From Agrobacterium tumefaciens (GTDB lineage: Bacteria > Pseudomonadota > Alphaproteobacteria > Rhizobiales > Rhizobiaceae): DNA of 64,000 nt. Below the pieces are notes generated by a model, which was given only the letters and a program-made list of their open reading frames with translations, did not search any database and was not told the DNA's origin. Location: positions 1 through 64,000 of the forward strand of contig NZ_JXQV01000005.1 of the NCBI RefSeq assembly GCF_000834635.1, given 5' to 3'. The translations under genes were made by a program, and so were the position numbers. Every line of letters begins with the position of its first letter. Within the stretch, counting starts at the first letter, position 1. Shown here in pieces: positions 1 through 9,235 of the stretch.

Positions 1-440
1 TCTGAAGAGCGTCGTTGATCTACGTGCAGTTGGCGCATCGGTCATCAAGGGCGTTGACGTAGCCATCTCGGCAGCATCCGCTGCCGATGTCGCTGCAAGC
101 CACATGGAATAATGATCCAGTTTTCGGTGAGGGGCTGAAAAGTCGGCCCTTCACCATCGACTTCGGTTTGCTAGAGATAGCATATACGGTGCCTGTTTTG
201 GTGTTGGCATTCACACCTTGAAAAACATCAGCTCTTGGCAACTGCATAGATGAGTAGGTCGTGCGAGCCAGCACGAACATTTGTCGTTATATCCTGATTT
301 TTCAGCTCATTCTCATGCGCCGCAAGGGCGCGTTTGGCATGTAGCAGTGGTTTGCATCCGTGCAATTTGGCCACAGCGCTTTTAATAATATCCCGCCTTT
401 TCCGCACCCAGTGTTTTTTTGGTCTGGCTCTAACGCGTCC
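1..440. other. Left-edge stretch without a convincing gene
   Basis: About 440 bases precede the first regulatory site. A plus-strand frame is open from the window edge to a TAA at 110-112 and could be the C-terminal tail (about 36 residues) of a gene lying outside the window, but it shows no recognisable motif. Minus-strand frames at 20-280 and 228-446 are short, the second lacks an ATG, and neither has a good ribosome-binding site or a family I recognise. The stretch may be decayed coding sequence. Confidence 0.2.
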
Positions 441-446
441 GCTCAA

Positions 447-473
447 TTAACATGATTAAAAAGATCATGTTAA
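447..473. promoter_or_regulatory. Putative RirA iron-responsive (IRO) box in a long palindrome, upstream of the ECF sigma gene
   Basis: An inverted repeat with 10-base arms (447-456 and 464-473) contains TGATTAAAAAGATCA at 453-467. This fits the TGA-N9-TCA consensus known for RirA, the iron-sulfur repressor of iron-uptake genes in Rhizobium and Agrobacterium. It lies about 70 bases before the sigma factor start. A second box with the same consensus precedes the siderophore operon. That RirA acts here is inference. Confidence 0.6.
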
Positions 474-540
474 ATTCGCGTCGGATATCGCAACCAGCGT
501 TGTGGTGATCTACGAAAAAGCTGTTGGATGTTGTCGGCTC

Positions 541-1050
541 ATGAGTACAGCGTTGTTGCATCTTTTAAGAACGGAGGAGAGCAACCGCCTTTTGCGGTTC
601 TTCCGCCACCGACTGAGAGATCGTGAAGATGCTGCAGACGCGATGCAGGAAACGGCACTGCGGGTTTTGCAGGTCTCCAAGACTGCGTCTATCGAAAACC
701 CGCAGGCCTACCTTTTTCAGATTGCGAAGTCCGTTGCCCGGCTGACTGCTATCAGACAGTCGCGTGAACGGCCGCTGCTGGTGCCGTTGGAAGATGGGCT
801 CGGTGTTGCCTGCGACAGGCCGGATCAGGAGCAGATCGTCACGGGTCGCCAGCATCTGGCGGTGATGGCTCATGAAATAGGTGCTCTTCCCAAACGTTGC
901 CAGGAGGTTTTCGTCCTCAGCCGAATCCATGGATTGCCCAATGGCGAGATCGCAGAACGGCTTGGTATCTCCCGCAACATGGTGGAAAAGCATATTATCA
1001 AAGCGTTACTGCAATGCCGCCGGGCGCGGGCAAAAATAAACAGTCTTTAG
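541..1050 (+). CDS. ECF sigma factor, FecI-like (iron starvation)
   Basis: A 169-residue sigma-70 factor of the extracytoplasmic-function class, expected to direct RNA polymerase to the nearby TonB-receptor gene when the FecR partner signals. Region 2 is at about residues 15-75 (a DREDAADAMQE helix followed by a PQAYLF segment). Region 4 is at about 105-160, with ALPKRCQEVF and an HTH reading IAERLGISRNMVEKHI, which is typical of FecI proteins. An upstream GTG at 502 is in frame, but the ATG at 541 gives the normal family length, so it was chosen. The gene is followed by a fecR-type gene and then a receptor, the classical surface-signalling order. A palindromic iron box lies upstream. Confidence 0.88.
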   Translation: MSTALLHLLRTEESNRLLRFFRHRLRDREDAADAMQETALRVLQVSKTASIENPQAYLFQIAKSVARLTAIRQSRERPLLVPLEDGLGVACDRPDQEQIVTGRQHLAVMAHEIGALPKRCQEVFVLSRIHGLPNGEIAERLGISRNMVEKHIIKALLQCRRARAKINSL

Positions 1051-1126
1051 ACGTCAGGCGCTCGCATGTTTTTCACTCGATATATAAGGATGCTGACTGA
1101 AACCTGATTGAGAAAAGCGATCTTCT

Positions 1127-2077
1127 ATGCGTGACAAGAAAAGCGACAGAACTGAAGCGGGACTAGAAGAACAAGCGGCGCTTTGGGTGGCGCGCATGCA
1201 TTCGGCAGATGCGTCGCCTACGGATCGTCAGGCATTTCAGGATTGGTTGAGGTTGGATACGTCCCACAAAGACGCCTATGATGACATGGCATCGCTCTGG
1301 GGCGACATGCGGGATGTTCAGCTCCCCTCGCCTTCCCATCGGGCACAAAAGTCGCGCCGGGCGGTGCTGACAGCGCTCTGTCTCCTCTGTCTTTTGGGGG
1401 GCACAGCCCTCGTGTCTCGACAAGCAGGCGTGATGGACCGGCTTCAGGCCGACCATTACACCTCGGTGGGCGAAACCCGCGTGCTGACGTTGGAGGACGG
1501 CACCAAAGTCAGCCTTAACTCCGACACGGCCATCGAAACGCGCTACTCCGACCATGAACGACGCATCGTCCTGCTGCGCGGTGAAGCGTTCTTCGATGTT
1601 GCGAAAAATCCGCAACGTCCTTTCATTGTCGATAACAATGGCTTGAAGGCACAGGCGCTTGGCACCCACTATTCCGTCCGCGCTGGCAATGGATCATTTC
1701 CGCAAGAGGTGCAGGTTGAGGAAGGCGAGGTGGAGGTCAAGACCACGTCCGGCACTGCCAGGCTGGGAGCAGGCGATGTGGTGACGATGGATAGTGACGG
1801 AGCCATCGTCCATTCACGACAGGATGTGACCAACAATATGGCCTGGCGTGAAGGAAAGCTCATATTCTCCGGGCAGTCGTTGCGACAAGTACTTCAAATC
1901 CTCGCCCAATATCGCCATGGCAAAATTCTTGTTCTTGACGATGAAGCTTCGCGCTTGAGTGTCTCAGGCATTTTCGATCTTCACGACACCGATCAGGCGT
2001 TACGCATTCTGGAAAGCAACCTTCCAGTCAGCGTCACGAAGCTCGCTGGCATGGTGGTGCTTGTCCGCTCGCGATAA
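1127..2077 (+). CDS. FecR-type anti-sigma factor / signal transducer
   Basis: A 316-residue inner-membrane regulator that senses the occupied TonB receptor in the periplasm and controls the ECF sigma factor in the cytoplasm. The N-terminal cytoplasmic part (about residues 13-60) carries the FecR/DUF4880 pattern, with ALWVARMHSADAS and a DWLR stretch. One membrane segment follows at about 83-100 (LTALCLLCLLGG). A periplasmic FecR domain runs from about 110 to 205 (VGETRVLTLEDGT, LNSDTAI, RGEAFFDV). The C-terminal part from about 240 resembles the receptor-contacting domain. It starts 76 bases after the sigma gene and is probably cotranscribed with it. Confidence 0.88.
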   Translation: MRDKKSDRTEAGLEEQAALWVARMHSADASPTDRQAFQDWLRLDTSHKDAYDDMASLWGDMRDVQLPSPSHRAQKSRRAVLTALCLLCLLGGTALVSRQAGVMDRLQADHYTSVGETRVLTLEDGTKVSLNSDTAIETRYSDHERRIVLLRGEAFFDVAKNPQRPFIVDNNGLKAQALGTHYSVRAGNGSFPQEVQVEEGEVEVKTTSGTARLGAGDVVTMDSDGAIVHSRQDVTNNMAWREGKLIFSGQSLRQVLQILAQYRHGKILVLDDEASRLSVSGIFDLHDTDQALRILESNLPVSVTKLAGMVVLVRSR

Positions 2078-2134
2078 TTTTTTCACAGAGCACGTCAGGA
2101 GGTCGGGCCTCTTCTCACTCTAGGTCATCAGAGA

Positions 2135-2160
2135 GCACTGCGGGCTTGCGCAGTGCGTTT
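2135..2160 (+). terminator. Strong hairpin between fecR-type gene and TonB receptor
   Basis: GCACTGCG (2135-2142) and CGCAGTGC (2149-2156) form a perfect 8-bp stem with a 6-base loop, followed by GTTTGTT. It could terminate the sigma/anti-sigma transcript or attenuate read-through into the receptor gene. The T-run is short, so efficiency is uncertain. Confidence 0.45.
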
Positions 2161-2187
2161 GTTGATCAGGCGTTAAGGGACACGAGA

Positions 2188-4569
2188 ATGATTTTTGCAG
2201 AGCGGGCACATAAGAGGCCGTGGCTGGCGACGACGGCGATGATCGGCCTTTCGATAACAACAGTGGCAGGAACGACGCGTGCGCAAGAGCAGACTGCGGC
2301 ACCTGCCACCGCAACATTATCGGTGCCCGCCGGTCCCCTCGAAAGCGCCATCCTGACCCTTGGTCGCCAAGCCAATCTGCGCATGCTCTACCCCTCCGCG
2401 ATCACCAAAGGAAAGACAACGGCCGGTGTCAAAGGCCCGCTTAGCGTTTCTGCAGCCGTGACACAGCTTCTGGCCGGTTCCGGCTTGAGTTTCACCATGG
2501 CGGGCGCCAACACCGTGCGTATTTTCGATCCCTCCACCACCGCGCAGCAGTCTGGCGTCGCCAATGATGGGTCGACTGTGCTTCAAACAATCGTTGTCGA
2601 AGGCTCAGGCACAGGCGGCGTCCCGGGTATTGTCGAAACGCAGGGTTACGTCGCAAAATCTGGCCGCAGTGCGACCAAGACGGATACGCCGGTGGCGGAA
2701 ACCGCCCAGTCGGTATCGGTCGTTAGCCGGAAACAGCTGGATGATCGGCAGCCGCAAAATGTGACCGAGGCGATCCGCTATACACCAAGTGCGCGCGGCG
2801 GCCAGTATGGAGCAGAACCCCGCTTCGATGCGTTCAAGCTGCGTGGCATCGAGCTTACATATACAGGTGTGTTCCGCGATGGCTTGCGCCAGATCAGCAG
2901 TCCAAACGGCCTGTTCCGTATCGAGCCTTATGGCGTGGAAGCCCTGACCGTTCTGCGTGGCCCCGCTGCCTCTATCTATGGCGCCAGCAGCTCCGGCGGC
3001 ATCGTTGATATCATCTCCAAGCGACCAACCGAAGAGACGCTACGGGAAGTAGAGGTGCAATACGGATCCTACGGTCGGGTCCAGGGTGCCTTTGATCTGT
3101 CAGGTCCCGTTACGGAAGATGGCTCTGTGCTCTACCGTCTGACGGGTGTCGGGCGCGATGGTCGCAACGAGATCGAAGCGATCAAGGATGATCGTATGTT
3201 GATTGCACCCGCAATGACGTGGAAACCGGACGAAGGCACCAAACTCACCGTTCTCGGCGAATATATGGATTCTACAACAGGCGGAACCTGGGGATATATC
3301 AATGACGCAAATGGCGCGACGCCGGTCTATGGTGGCGATGCCCGCTTCAATGATTTTACACAGAAGCAATGGCGGATCGGCTATGAACTTGAGCATGAGC
3401 TGACAGACACGGTCACACTGCATCACAAGCTTCGTTACTCAGACCTTTCCACCAGCCAAGAATACGCTTTTGGAGGATACCCCGGCGTTGTCTATGAAGA
3501 CAATAAAGGTCTGGCGACAGATACCTATCTTGAGGCTGAGTTTCAAACCGGCGCTGCACAGCACAAGCTGATCGGCGGCATCGATTACAGCTACATGGAA
3601 TATGAATCGCGCCAGGGCTACGGTGGCGCTCCGTTCACAAGCAGTTTTACATATGTTCCAGACATAACCGTCTTCCAGAACCAAAAGCAGAATGCCATCG
3701 GCGTCTATGTCCAGGATCAGATCGAGATCGATGCCTGGCGAATTGGTCTTGGCTTGCGTCATGATTGGCACGACAGTGAGTATTCGGCGGGGGGTGCGAA
3801 CTACTCTCGCAACGACAGCGAGACGACATGGCGTGCCTCGATTGGCTATGTCACACCTTGGAATATCATGCCCTATGTCAGCTATGGCACCTCGTATGTG
3901 GCAAATCCGGGCGTTATCGTTTCATCGGGTGGGGGCTCATCCCAGGCGGATCCAACCCTTGGAACACAATATGAAGTCGGCTTGAAGTACGAAATACCGG
4001 ACCAGAATGTTCTCATTTCTGCAGCCTACTTCGATATCGACCAGGAAAACGCGTCTGTTTATGCCTACGACTCAGCCACAAGCCTCAATGTGCTGCGGCA
4101 GTTGGATATGCGCTCGCGGGGTGTCGAACTCGAAGTTACCGCCTCGCTGGACAACGGCCTGAGCCTGACGGGCGGTTACTCCTATAATGATGTCAAAATC
4201 ACCAAGCTGACACCCGAGACTGTGGGTCGACAGCTCAATTCCAGCCCCTATCACATGTTCTCTCTTTGGGTTGATTACGAGGTGCAATCTGGCGCCTTGG
4301 AAGGCCTCGGCTTGGGTGCAGGTGTACGCTACGTAGGCTCCAGCTTCGGCAATGATCTTCATACCCCGGTTTTCAACAATGGAGCCCGGACTTTTGTGGA
4401 TGCCGCAGTTCGCTACGATCTCGGCAAACTGAATGACGCGATGGAAGGGGTGAAATTGCAGGTGAATGCATCCAATCTTCTCAACGAAGTCAATCAAGTG
4501 TGCACCACGGGCTTCTGCTACTTCGATGAGGGTCGCAAAGTGGTTGCCAGCCTGAAGTACAGCTTCTGA
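2188..4569 (+). CDS. TonB-dependent siderophore receptor with N-terminal signalling (STN) domain
   Basis: A 793-residue outer-membrane receptor for ferric siderophores. A signal peptide of about 33 residues ends near TTRAQEQ. An STN domain follows at about 40-110 ([19 protein letters not shown], then a [17 protein letters not shown] element), which contacts FecR-type partners. The plug domain is at about 150-270, with LKLRGIEL-like and [19 protein letters not shown] segments. The 22-strand barrel makes up the rest and ends in the typical aromatic residue (SLKYSF). The ATG at 2188 was chosen over an upstream TTG because AAGGGA lies just before it and it starts the signal peptide. The STN domain fits the two signalling genes upstream. 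The substrate is probably the hydroxamate made by the operon downstream, but this is inference. Confidence 0.93.
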   Translation: MIFAERAHKRPWLATTAMIGLSITTVAGTTRAQEQTAAPATATLSVPAGPLESAILTLGRQANLRMLYPSAITKGKTTAGVKGPLSVSAAVTQLLAGSGLSFTMAGANTVRIFDPSTTAQQSGVANDGSTVLQTIVVEGSGTGGVPGIVETQGYVAKSGRSATKTDTPVAETAQSVSVVSRKQLDDRQPQNVTEAIRYTPSARGGQYGAEPRFDAFKLRGIELTYTGVFRDGLRQISSPNGLFRIEPYGVEALTVLRGPAASIYGASSSGGIVDIISKRPTEETLREVEVQYGSYGRVQGAFDLSGPVTEDGSVLYRLTGVGRDGRNEIEAIKDDRMLIAPAMTWKPDEGTKLTVLGEYMDSTTGGTWGYINDANGATPVYGGDARFNDFTQKQWRIGYELEHELTDTVTLHHKLRYSDLSTSQEYAFGGYPGVVYEDNKGLATDTYLEAEFQTGAAQHKLIGGIDYSYMEYESRQGYGGAPFTSSFTYVPDITVFQNQKQNAIGVYVQDQIEIDAWRIGLGLRHDWHDSEYSAGGANYSRNDSETTWRASIGYVTPWNIMPYVSYGTSYVANPGVIVSSGGGSSQADPTLGTQYEVGLKYEIPDQNVLISAAYFDIDQENASVYAYDSATSLNVLRQLDMRSRGVELEVTASLDNGLSLTGGYSYNDVKITKLTPETVGRQLNSSPYHMFSLWVDYEVQSGALEGLGLGAGVRYVGSSFGNDLHTPVFNNGARTFVDAAVRYDLGKLNDAMEGVKLQVNASNLLNEVNQVCTTGFCYFDEGRKVVASLKYSF

Positions 4570-5807
4570 TGATGCCGACCGCCCCTTCCGACATAAAGCC
4601 CTCACCGGTCTCCGTCTTTGCTGCGGTGGGCGGTCTATATGTCGGGCAAAGCGTGATTGGAGGACTAACCTTTCTTGGGCTTCCGGCGGTTTTGAGAAGT
4701 GCTGGCCTTCCGCTGGATCAGATCGGGCTATTGTACCTGATTGTCCTGCCATGGGCTTTGAAGTTTCTCTGGTCGCCCTTCATAGAACGTTACCGGCTGC
4801 CCCGCGTGGGGAAAAACAGGTCGCGGATCATTGTCGGCGCAGGCGTCGGGCTTTGCGCGTGCGGTCTCGTCATCCTCGCCTTCACCGGACCATCACCGGT
4901 CAGCACCGCGATTGTCGTGCTCTTCGTCGTCGCTGTGGTGACAGCGACTGTCGATATTGCCTGCGATGGCTATGCGGTCGAGACACTTTCGGCAAAACAT
5001 CATGGCTGGGCAAACGCCGCTCAGGTCGGCGGCTCTTACCTTGGTTCTGCCATTGGCGCTGGGCTTTTCCTTGTTCTTGTGGATTGGTACGGATGGCGAA
5101 GTGCGACACTGGTCATGGCGGTCCTCGTGGTTCTCCTGGCATTGCCCTTCGTTTTCGGTCCTGCCGCCAAGGCAAGGGTTGAGACCCGCGACCAGACGCC
5201 ATCTATCCGTCACGCGATCGCCAAGCCGCATATCAGAACCGGCCTCCTCATCGCTGCGATCTATGTTGCGGCCCAGAAATGGGGCCTTGCCATGCTGGGG
5301 CCTTTCCTCATCGACTACGGCTTTGATCTCGCAACGATGGGAACGTTCAATGGTATCGGAAGCATGATCGTGGGCTTTGGCGGCGCACTTCTTGGGGGGC
5401 TGTTGGTGCGCCTTTACGGCTCGTCACGGGTGCTTATCCTGTCGATTGCAGCACAGACCATCTTGCTCTGTGCCTTCGCGGCTTTCAGCCTCCATCGCGA
5501 TATCGCCGATTGGATTGTCATGACTGTGGCCATCACCAGTTCATCCGGGGTGATGTCGATTGGTTTCGTTGCCCTTTATGCCTGTTTCATGGGTTGGTCT
5601 GACCCGCATCAGGCAGGAGTGGATTTTACTCTGTTCCAATGCATGGATGGCATCGTCAGCATGGCGGGTGGAATAGGCGCCGGTGCTATTGCGGAGCGTT
5701 TTGGCTATCATACCGCCTTTCTGGTCGCTGCCGGGGTATCCGCCATCGCCGCTCCCGCAATCGCGCTGCTTTCAAGGCGGAGTGCAGCTTTTTCCGCGCC
5801 ATCATGA
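4569..5807 (+). CDS. MFS siderophore permease, RhtX/FptX family
   Basis: A 412-residue inner-membrane protein with about 12 membrane segments. It resembles the RhtX/FptX (AmpG-related) single-subunit permeases that carry ferric siderophores into the cytoplasm without an ABC transporter. The clues are the N-terminal pattern [19 protein letters not shown], the [16 protein letters not shown] stretch after the second helix, and [10 protein letters not shown] in the middle. Its ATG overlaps the receptor stop codon (TGATG), so the two are translationally coupled and probably form one uptake unit. No periplasmic binding protein or ferric-siderophore ABC genes are nearby, which supports this role. 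The exact substrate cannot be read from the sequence. Confidence 0.82.
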   Translation: MMPTAPSDIKPSPVSVFAAVGGLYVGQSVIGGLTFLGLPAVLRSAGLPLDQIGLLYLIVLPWALKFLWSPFIERYRLPRVGKNRSRIIVGAGVGLCACGLVILAFTGPSPVSTAIVVLFVVAVVTATVDIACDGYAVETLSAKHHGWANAAQVGGSYLGSAIGAGLFLVLVDWYGWRSATLVMAVLVVLLALPFVFGPAAKARVETRDQTPSIRHAIAKPHIRTGLLIAAIYVAAQKWGLAMLGPFLIDYGFDLATMGTFNGIGSMIVGFGGALLGGLLVRLYGSSRVLILSIAAQTILLCAFAAFSLHRDIADWIVMTVAITSSSGVMSIGFVALYACFMGWSDPHQAGVDFTLFQCMDGIVSMAGGIGAGAIAERFGYHTAFLVAAGVSAIAAPAIALLSRRSAAFSAPS

Positions 5808-6055
5808 CACCCACTTAGGCTGTATTCGCCCGCTATTTTTGGTTCGTTTCATAAGCTTGGCTTCCTCGGGACTGAACAGACACGATAAAATCATTTTTTT
5901 ATTGCCGCGCAACTGTGCGCGCAAATTTCATAGTCCGAAAAGCGCTAAAAAATACTGATTTTACTCTATTATGTCACCAAAATATGCGCCGCTGACCATC
6001 CTCTCACTCATTCATATATATTTTTTTACCCGCAAAAATCTGCGAATTTTATACT

Positions 6056-6070
6056 TGATTCTTTTAGTCA
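6056..6070. promoter_or_regulatory. Putative RirA (IRO) box upstream of siderophore biosynthesis operon
   Basis: TGATTCTTTTAGTCA fits TGA-N9-TCA and lies 37 bases before the hydroxylase start, in an AT-rich promoter region. The surrounding 299-base gap (5808-6106) holds no gene. It has a weak GC-rich hairpin near 5901-5924 that may end the receptor/permease transcript. Together with the box at 453-467 this suggests coordinated iron repression of uptake and synthesis. Confidence 0.6.
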
Positions 6071-6106
6071 CCTTTAAGATAACAATCACCTCAGTCGGAG
6101 GCGACA

Positions 6107-7429
6107 ATGGACAATGCAATTTATGATTTTACTGGCGTCGGGCTCGGCCCGTTTAATCTTGGTCTGGCTTGCCTTGCAAAGCCGGTGCCTTGGTTACGGT
6201 CCGTTTTTCTCGACCGCAGCCGGGGCTTCAACTGGCATCCAGGCATGCTGCTGGAGAACGCGACCTTGCAGACACCGTTCATGGGCGATCTCGTCACTCT
6301 GGCGGATCCCACCAGCCCATTCACGTTCCTTAATTATATAAAAGAGCAGGGCAAAATTTACTCGTTTTACACACGTGAAGACTTTTTCCTTCTGCGCAAC
6401 GAATACAATCTTTACTGCCAATGGGCGGCTACGAAACTGGACAATCTGAAATTCGGTCATACGGTGAAGGATGTCAGATACGATAAGGCAGCAAGCACCT
6501 ACAGGCTGACAGTTGCCAACCGTTTGGGCGGAATCAAAAATATAGAAACCCGCAAGCTCGTGGTGGGAACGGGAACATCGCCGTCGATACCCGCCTGCTG
6601 CCAAAAGCTGGCTCCGCATATCACCCATTCCTCACACTATATGACGCACAAGAAGCAGCTTCAGGCGCGCAAATCCGTTGTGATCGTGGGAAGCGGGCAG
6701 AGCGCCGCCGAGATTTATTACGATCTTCTGTCGGAGATCGACAACCACAACTACAGCCTCGATTGGGTGACACGTTCGCCACGGTTCTTTCCTCTGGACC
6801 TGACAAAGCTCAATCTAGAGATGACATCGCCTGATTACGCCCGCTACTTCCATGGTCTGCCCGAGCAAACACGAGACCGGGTTTTGCAGGAGCAGTCGGC
6901 ACTTTTCAAAGGCATCAATGCCAGCCTGCTGAAGGACATTTACGACCTTCTCTATCGCAAAAGCCTGAAGGGACGTGTCGAGACCAATCTCATTCCCAAC
7001 AGCGAGCTGATCGATGCGCGCCACGCGCCCGGACGTCAGGAATTTTCTCTGGAGTTTCGGCAACGGGAACAGGACATCACATTCACGCTCCAGCCGGATG
7101 CCGTCATTCTGGCCACCGGATACGATTACAAGGAGCCGGAGTTTCTGGGCGGGATTTCCGAGCGCCTCCGGCGCGACAGCAAAGGAAGGCTCGATGTCGG
7201 CGCGAATTATGCGGTGGATCATGGGGCAAGCGAGGTCTTTGTTCAAAACCTTGATATTCACACTCACGGCTTCGTTGCGCCAGACCTTGGCATGGCATGC
7301 TTGCGTAACGCGACGATCCTGCGTGAAATCGCGGGTTACGAGGTCTATCCAATCGAACAGGAAACCGCTTTCCAGACATTTGATGTACGTGGTCTGAGCG
7401 ACGTCAAATCAGCACGCGTGGTGGCGTGA
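6107..7429 (+). CDS. FAD/NADPH-dependent N-hydroxylating monooxygenase (AlcA/PubA/IucD family)
   Basis: A 440-residue flavoprotein that hydroxylates the terminal amine of a diamine or of lysine/ornithine, the first step of hydroxamate siderophore synthesis. The FAD motif is at about residues 8-22 (GVGLGPFNLGLACLA), followed by the family pattern WHPGMLLENATLQTPF. The NADPH motif VVIVGSGQSAAE is at about 190. The C-terminal ATGYDYKEPEF and THGFVAPDLGMACLRNA segments are conserved in the family. The stretch DLVTLADPTSPFTFLNYIKE resembles AlcA/PubA enzymes, which act on putrescine, more than IucD; I infer this from memory. It is the first gene of a four-gene operon behind an iron box. GGAGG lies a few bases before the ATG. 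Confidence 0.9.
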   Translation: MDNAIYDFTGVGLGPFNLGLACLAKPVPWLRSVFLDRSRGFNWHPGMLLENATLQTPFMGDLVTLADPTSPFTFLNYIKEQGKIYSFYTREDFFLLRNEYNLYCQWAATKLDNLKFGHTVKDVRYDKAASTYRLTVANRLGGIKNIETRKLVVGTGTSPSIPACCQKLAPHITHSSHYMTHKKQLQARKSVVIVGSGQSAAEIYYDLLSEIDNHNYSLDWVTRSPRFFPLDLTKLNLEMTSPDYARYFHGLPEQTRDRVLQEQSALFKGINASLLKDIYDLLYRKSLKGRVETNLIPNSELIDARHAPGRQEFSLEFRQREQDITFTLQPDAVILATGYDYKEPEFLGGISERLRRDSKGRLDVGANYAVDHGASEVFVQNLDIHTHGFVAPDLGMACLRNATILREIAGYEVYPIEQETAFQTFDVRGLSDVKSARVVA

Positions 7430-8616
7430 TGCTCAGACCAGCTTTATTGGCGATGACAGCCATCGCCGTTGTCAGTGACACGATGTTATTGCCCTATTAT
7501 CCGCAACTGTTTGCGGCCCGCTTCAGTATTTCGTCCTCATTCACGGTCGGGGCGTACCTGGCGTCGATCTCGCTTGCGGTCATGCTGGCGTTTCCGGTCT
7601 GGGTTGCCATTGCCAAACGACGTGACACGATTGCTGTCCTCATCTGGACGCAATTGGCGGCGGCTGGTTTCAGCCTCGCTTGCTACGTGGCAGCGGACAT
7701 TGCCAGTTTCTGGGTCTCATCGATTGTGATGGTGTGCTTCAAGGCAAGCTACCTGCTGATGTACCCTTACGTCATTGCCATGCAGCCGGTGGAAAAGCAT
7801 GCCACGACAATCGGTGCGCTGGCCGTCATCGTCCATTTTGGGGGGATCATCGGTGCGGTCTCGGGCGGCCATGTCGTTGGTTCCTATGGATACGCAATAC
7901 CCTATGTCATCATGGGTCTCGGCGATGTCATCCAGGCAGCTATCTGCGCCGTCTTGCTCAAAACAGCCTCCGTGGCCCGCGCCCGAAAATCCAGCCGCGA
8001 GGATGACAAAGGCATCATCGCGGTGACGCCTGAAGAGAGGAAAAATTTCGCCTCCCTTCTCGCGGTGATGTTCTTTTTCTATTTCGGATTTTACCTGTCG
8101 ATGCCGTTCATGACCGTGTGGTGGCAGTCCGTGGCAAGAAACACCTCACCTGACATAACAGGTTTCGTCTACGCGATACCCGGCATCGTCGCTGTCGCCA
8201 TATTGGCGCATGGGTTTTGGCGCGCAGGCACCGCCCAGGTCTGGCGGCGCAACGAAGCCGGTCTGGTCCTCACCAGCGCTGGTCTTGCGATACAGGCCGT
8301 TCCCGACCAGATCTGCATCATCATCGGTCGCATCATTTACGGTATCGGACTTTACCGCGTGACCATCGGCCTGGATGCCCTGTTTTTCGAACGCGCCCAA
8401 AAGGCTCACTACGCATCCGGCTTCAGCCTTCTCAACATTGCGCGCAACAGTGGCGTGATGCTGGCCGCCCTCGTCAGCGGAATGCTGACGCAGCGTTTTG
8501 GCGAAGGCCTTTCGTTTGCGGTCGCCGCACTCGTCGTGCTGGCCACGCTGCTTCTCTACCGAGCGACCTTAAGGGCACATATCGGGTTACCCAGCCCGCG
8601 CCCGCAACCCGCCTGA
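7429..8616 (+). CDS. MFS transporter, probable siderophore exporter
   Basis: A 395-residue membrane protein with about 12 hydrophobic segments (for example AIAVVSDTMLLPYYPQLF at the N-terminus and LLAVMFFFYFGFYLSMPFM in the middle). The ATG at 7429 overlaps the TGA of the hydroxylase gene. Sitting inside the biosynthetic operon, it most likely exports the finished siderophore, as AlcS does for alcaligin. It differs in sequence from the permease at 4569-5807, so the locus has one exporter and one importer. A role in secretion is inferred from position and family only. Confidence 0.75.
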   Translation: MLRPALLAMTAIAVVSDTMLLPYYPQLFAARFSISSSFTVGAYLASISLAVMLAFPVWVAIAKRRDTIAVLIWTQLAAAGFSLACYVAADIASFWVSSIVMVCFKASYLLMYPYVIAMQPVEKHATTIGALAVIVHFGGIIGAVSGGHVVGSYGYAIPYVIMGLGDVIQAAICAVLLKTASVARARKSSREDDKGIIAVTPEERKNFASLLAVMFFFYFGFYLSMPFMTVWWQSVARNTSPDITGFVYAIPGIVAVAILAHGFWRAGTAQVWRRNEAGLVLTSAGLAIQAVPDQICIIIGRIIYGIGLYRVTIGLDALFFERAQKAHYASGFSLLNIARNSGVMLAALVSGMLTQRFGEGLSFAVAALVVLATLLLYRATLRAHIGLPSPRPQPA

Positions 8617-8629
8617 TAAGGGAATTACG

Positions 8630-9235
8630 ATGCTCAACACCAAAATCTCAACCAGGACAGAACGTCCGGTCGTCTTCACGCAACACCATCCACAGGTCAG
8701 CGATTTTTCGCTCTCCCTACTTGAGCCGGAAGCCGATAGCGCAAAGCTGCATGATTGGTTCACGCGCGATTATGCCCGTTTCTGGAACATGGGACATTAT
8801 TCACAAAGCGAAGTCGCTTCCTTCTATGCGAAGCTCAATGCCAGCGGTCATGCCGCAAGTTACATGGGTTTCTTTGAAGGCGAGCCTGCCTTTGTCGTCG
8901 AGTCCTACGATCCCCGGCATGATCAGGTTGGCAAGCATTATGACGTGAAGGATGGCGATTGGGGTATGCATTTTTTGGTCGCGCCACCGCGTCGAAAAAT
9001 TACCGGCTTCACACTTGCCATCATCCGCACGGTGTTGAGCTTCCACTTCGACAATCCGCTGATCAAGCGGCTTGTGGTCGAGCCGGATGTTCGAAACGAA
9101 AAGGTCCACGAGCTCAATCGCAAAGTTGGCTTCATCAGCGCACGCACGATCGAGCTTGAAGAAAAGACAGCCCTTTTGTCTTTCGCCACGCGCCAAGATT
9201 TTTACAAAACCCTTGAACAGGACATAAACGCATGA
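8630..9235 (+). CDS. Siderophore N-acyltransferase (IucB/RhbD/AlcB family, GNAT fold)
   Basis: A 201-residue GNAT-type enzyme that acylates the N-hydroxy amine with acetyl-CoA or succinyl-CoA to give the hydroxamate. It shows the family pattern of the siderophore acyltransferase domain: FWNMGHYS at about residue 48, a Y-GFFEGEPAFVVESYDP strand pair, DWGMHFLVAPP, and the late VVEPDVRNEKVHELNRKVGF region that forms the CoA and substrate site. It lies 13 bases after the exporter gene and overlaps the NIS synthetase gene by ATGA. Which acyl group is used decides the class of siderophore and cannot be read from the sequence. Confidence 0.88.
   Translation: MLNTKISTRTERPVVFTQHHPQVSDFSLSLLEPEADSAKLHDWFTRDYARFWNMGHYSQSEVASFYAKLNASGHAASYMGFFEGEPAFVVESYDPRHDQVGKHYDVKDGDWGMHFLVAPPRRKITGFTLAIIRTVLSFHFDNPLIKRLVVEPDVRNEKVHELNRKVGFISARTIELEEKTALLSFATRQDFYKTLEQDINA

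Noticed and set aside
20-446. Two short minus-strand frames near the left edge (86 and 72 residues)
   Set aside because: No recognisable motif, no good ribosome-binding site, and the second starts only at TTG. Treated as non-coding or decayed.
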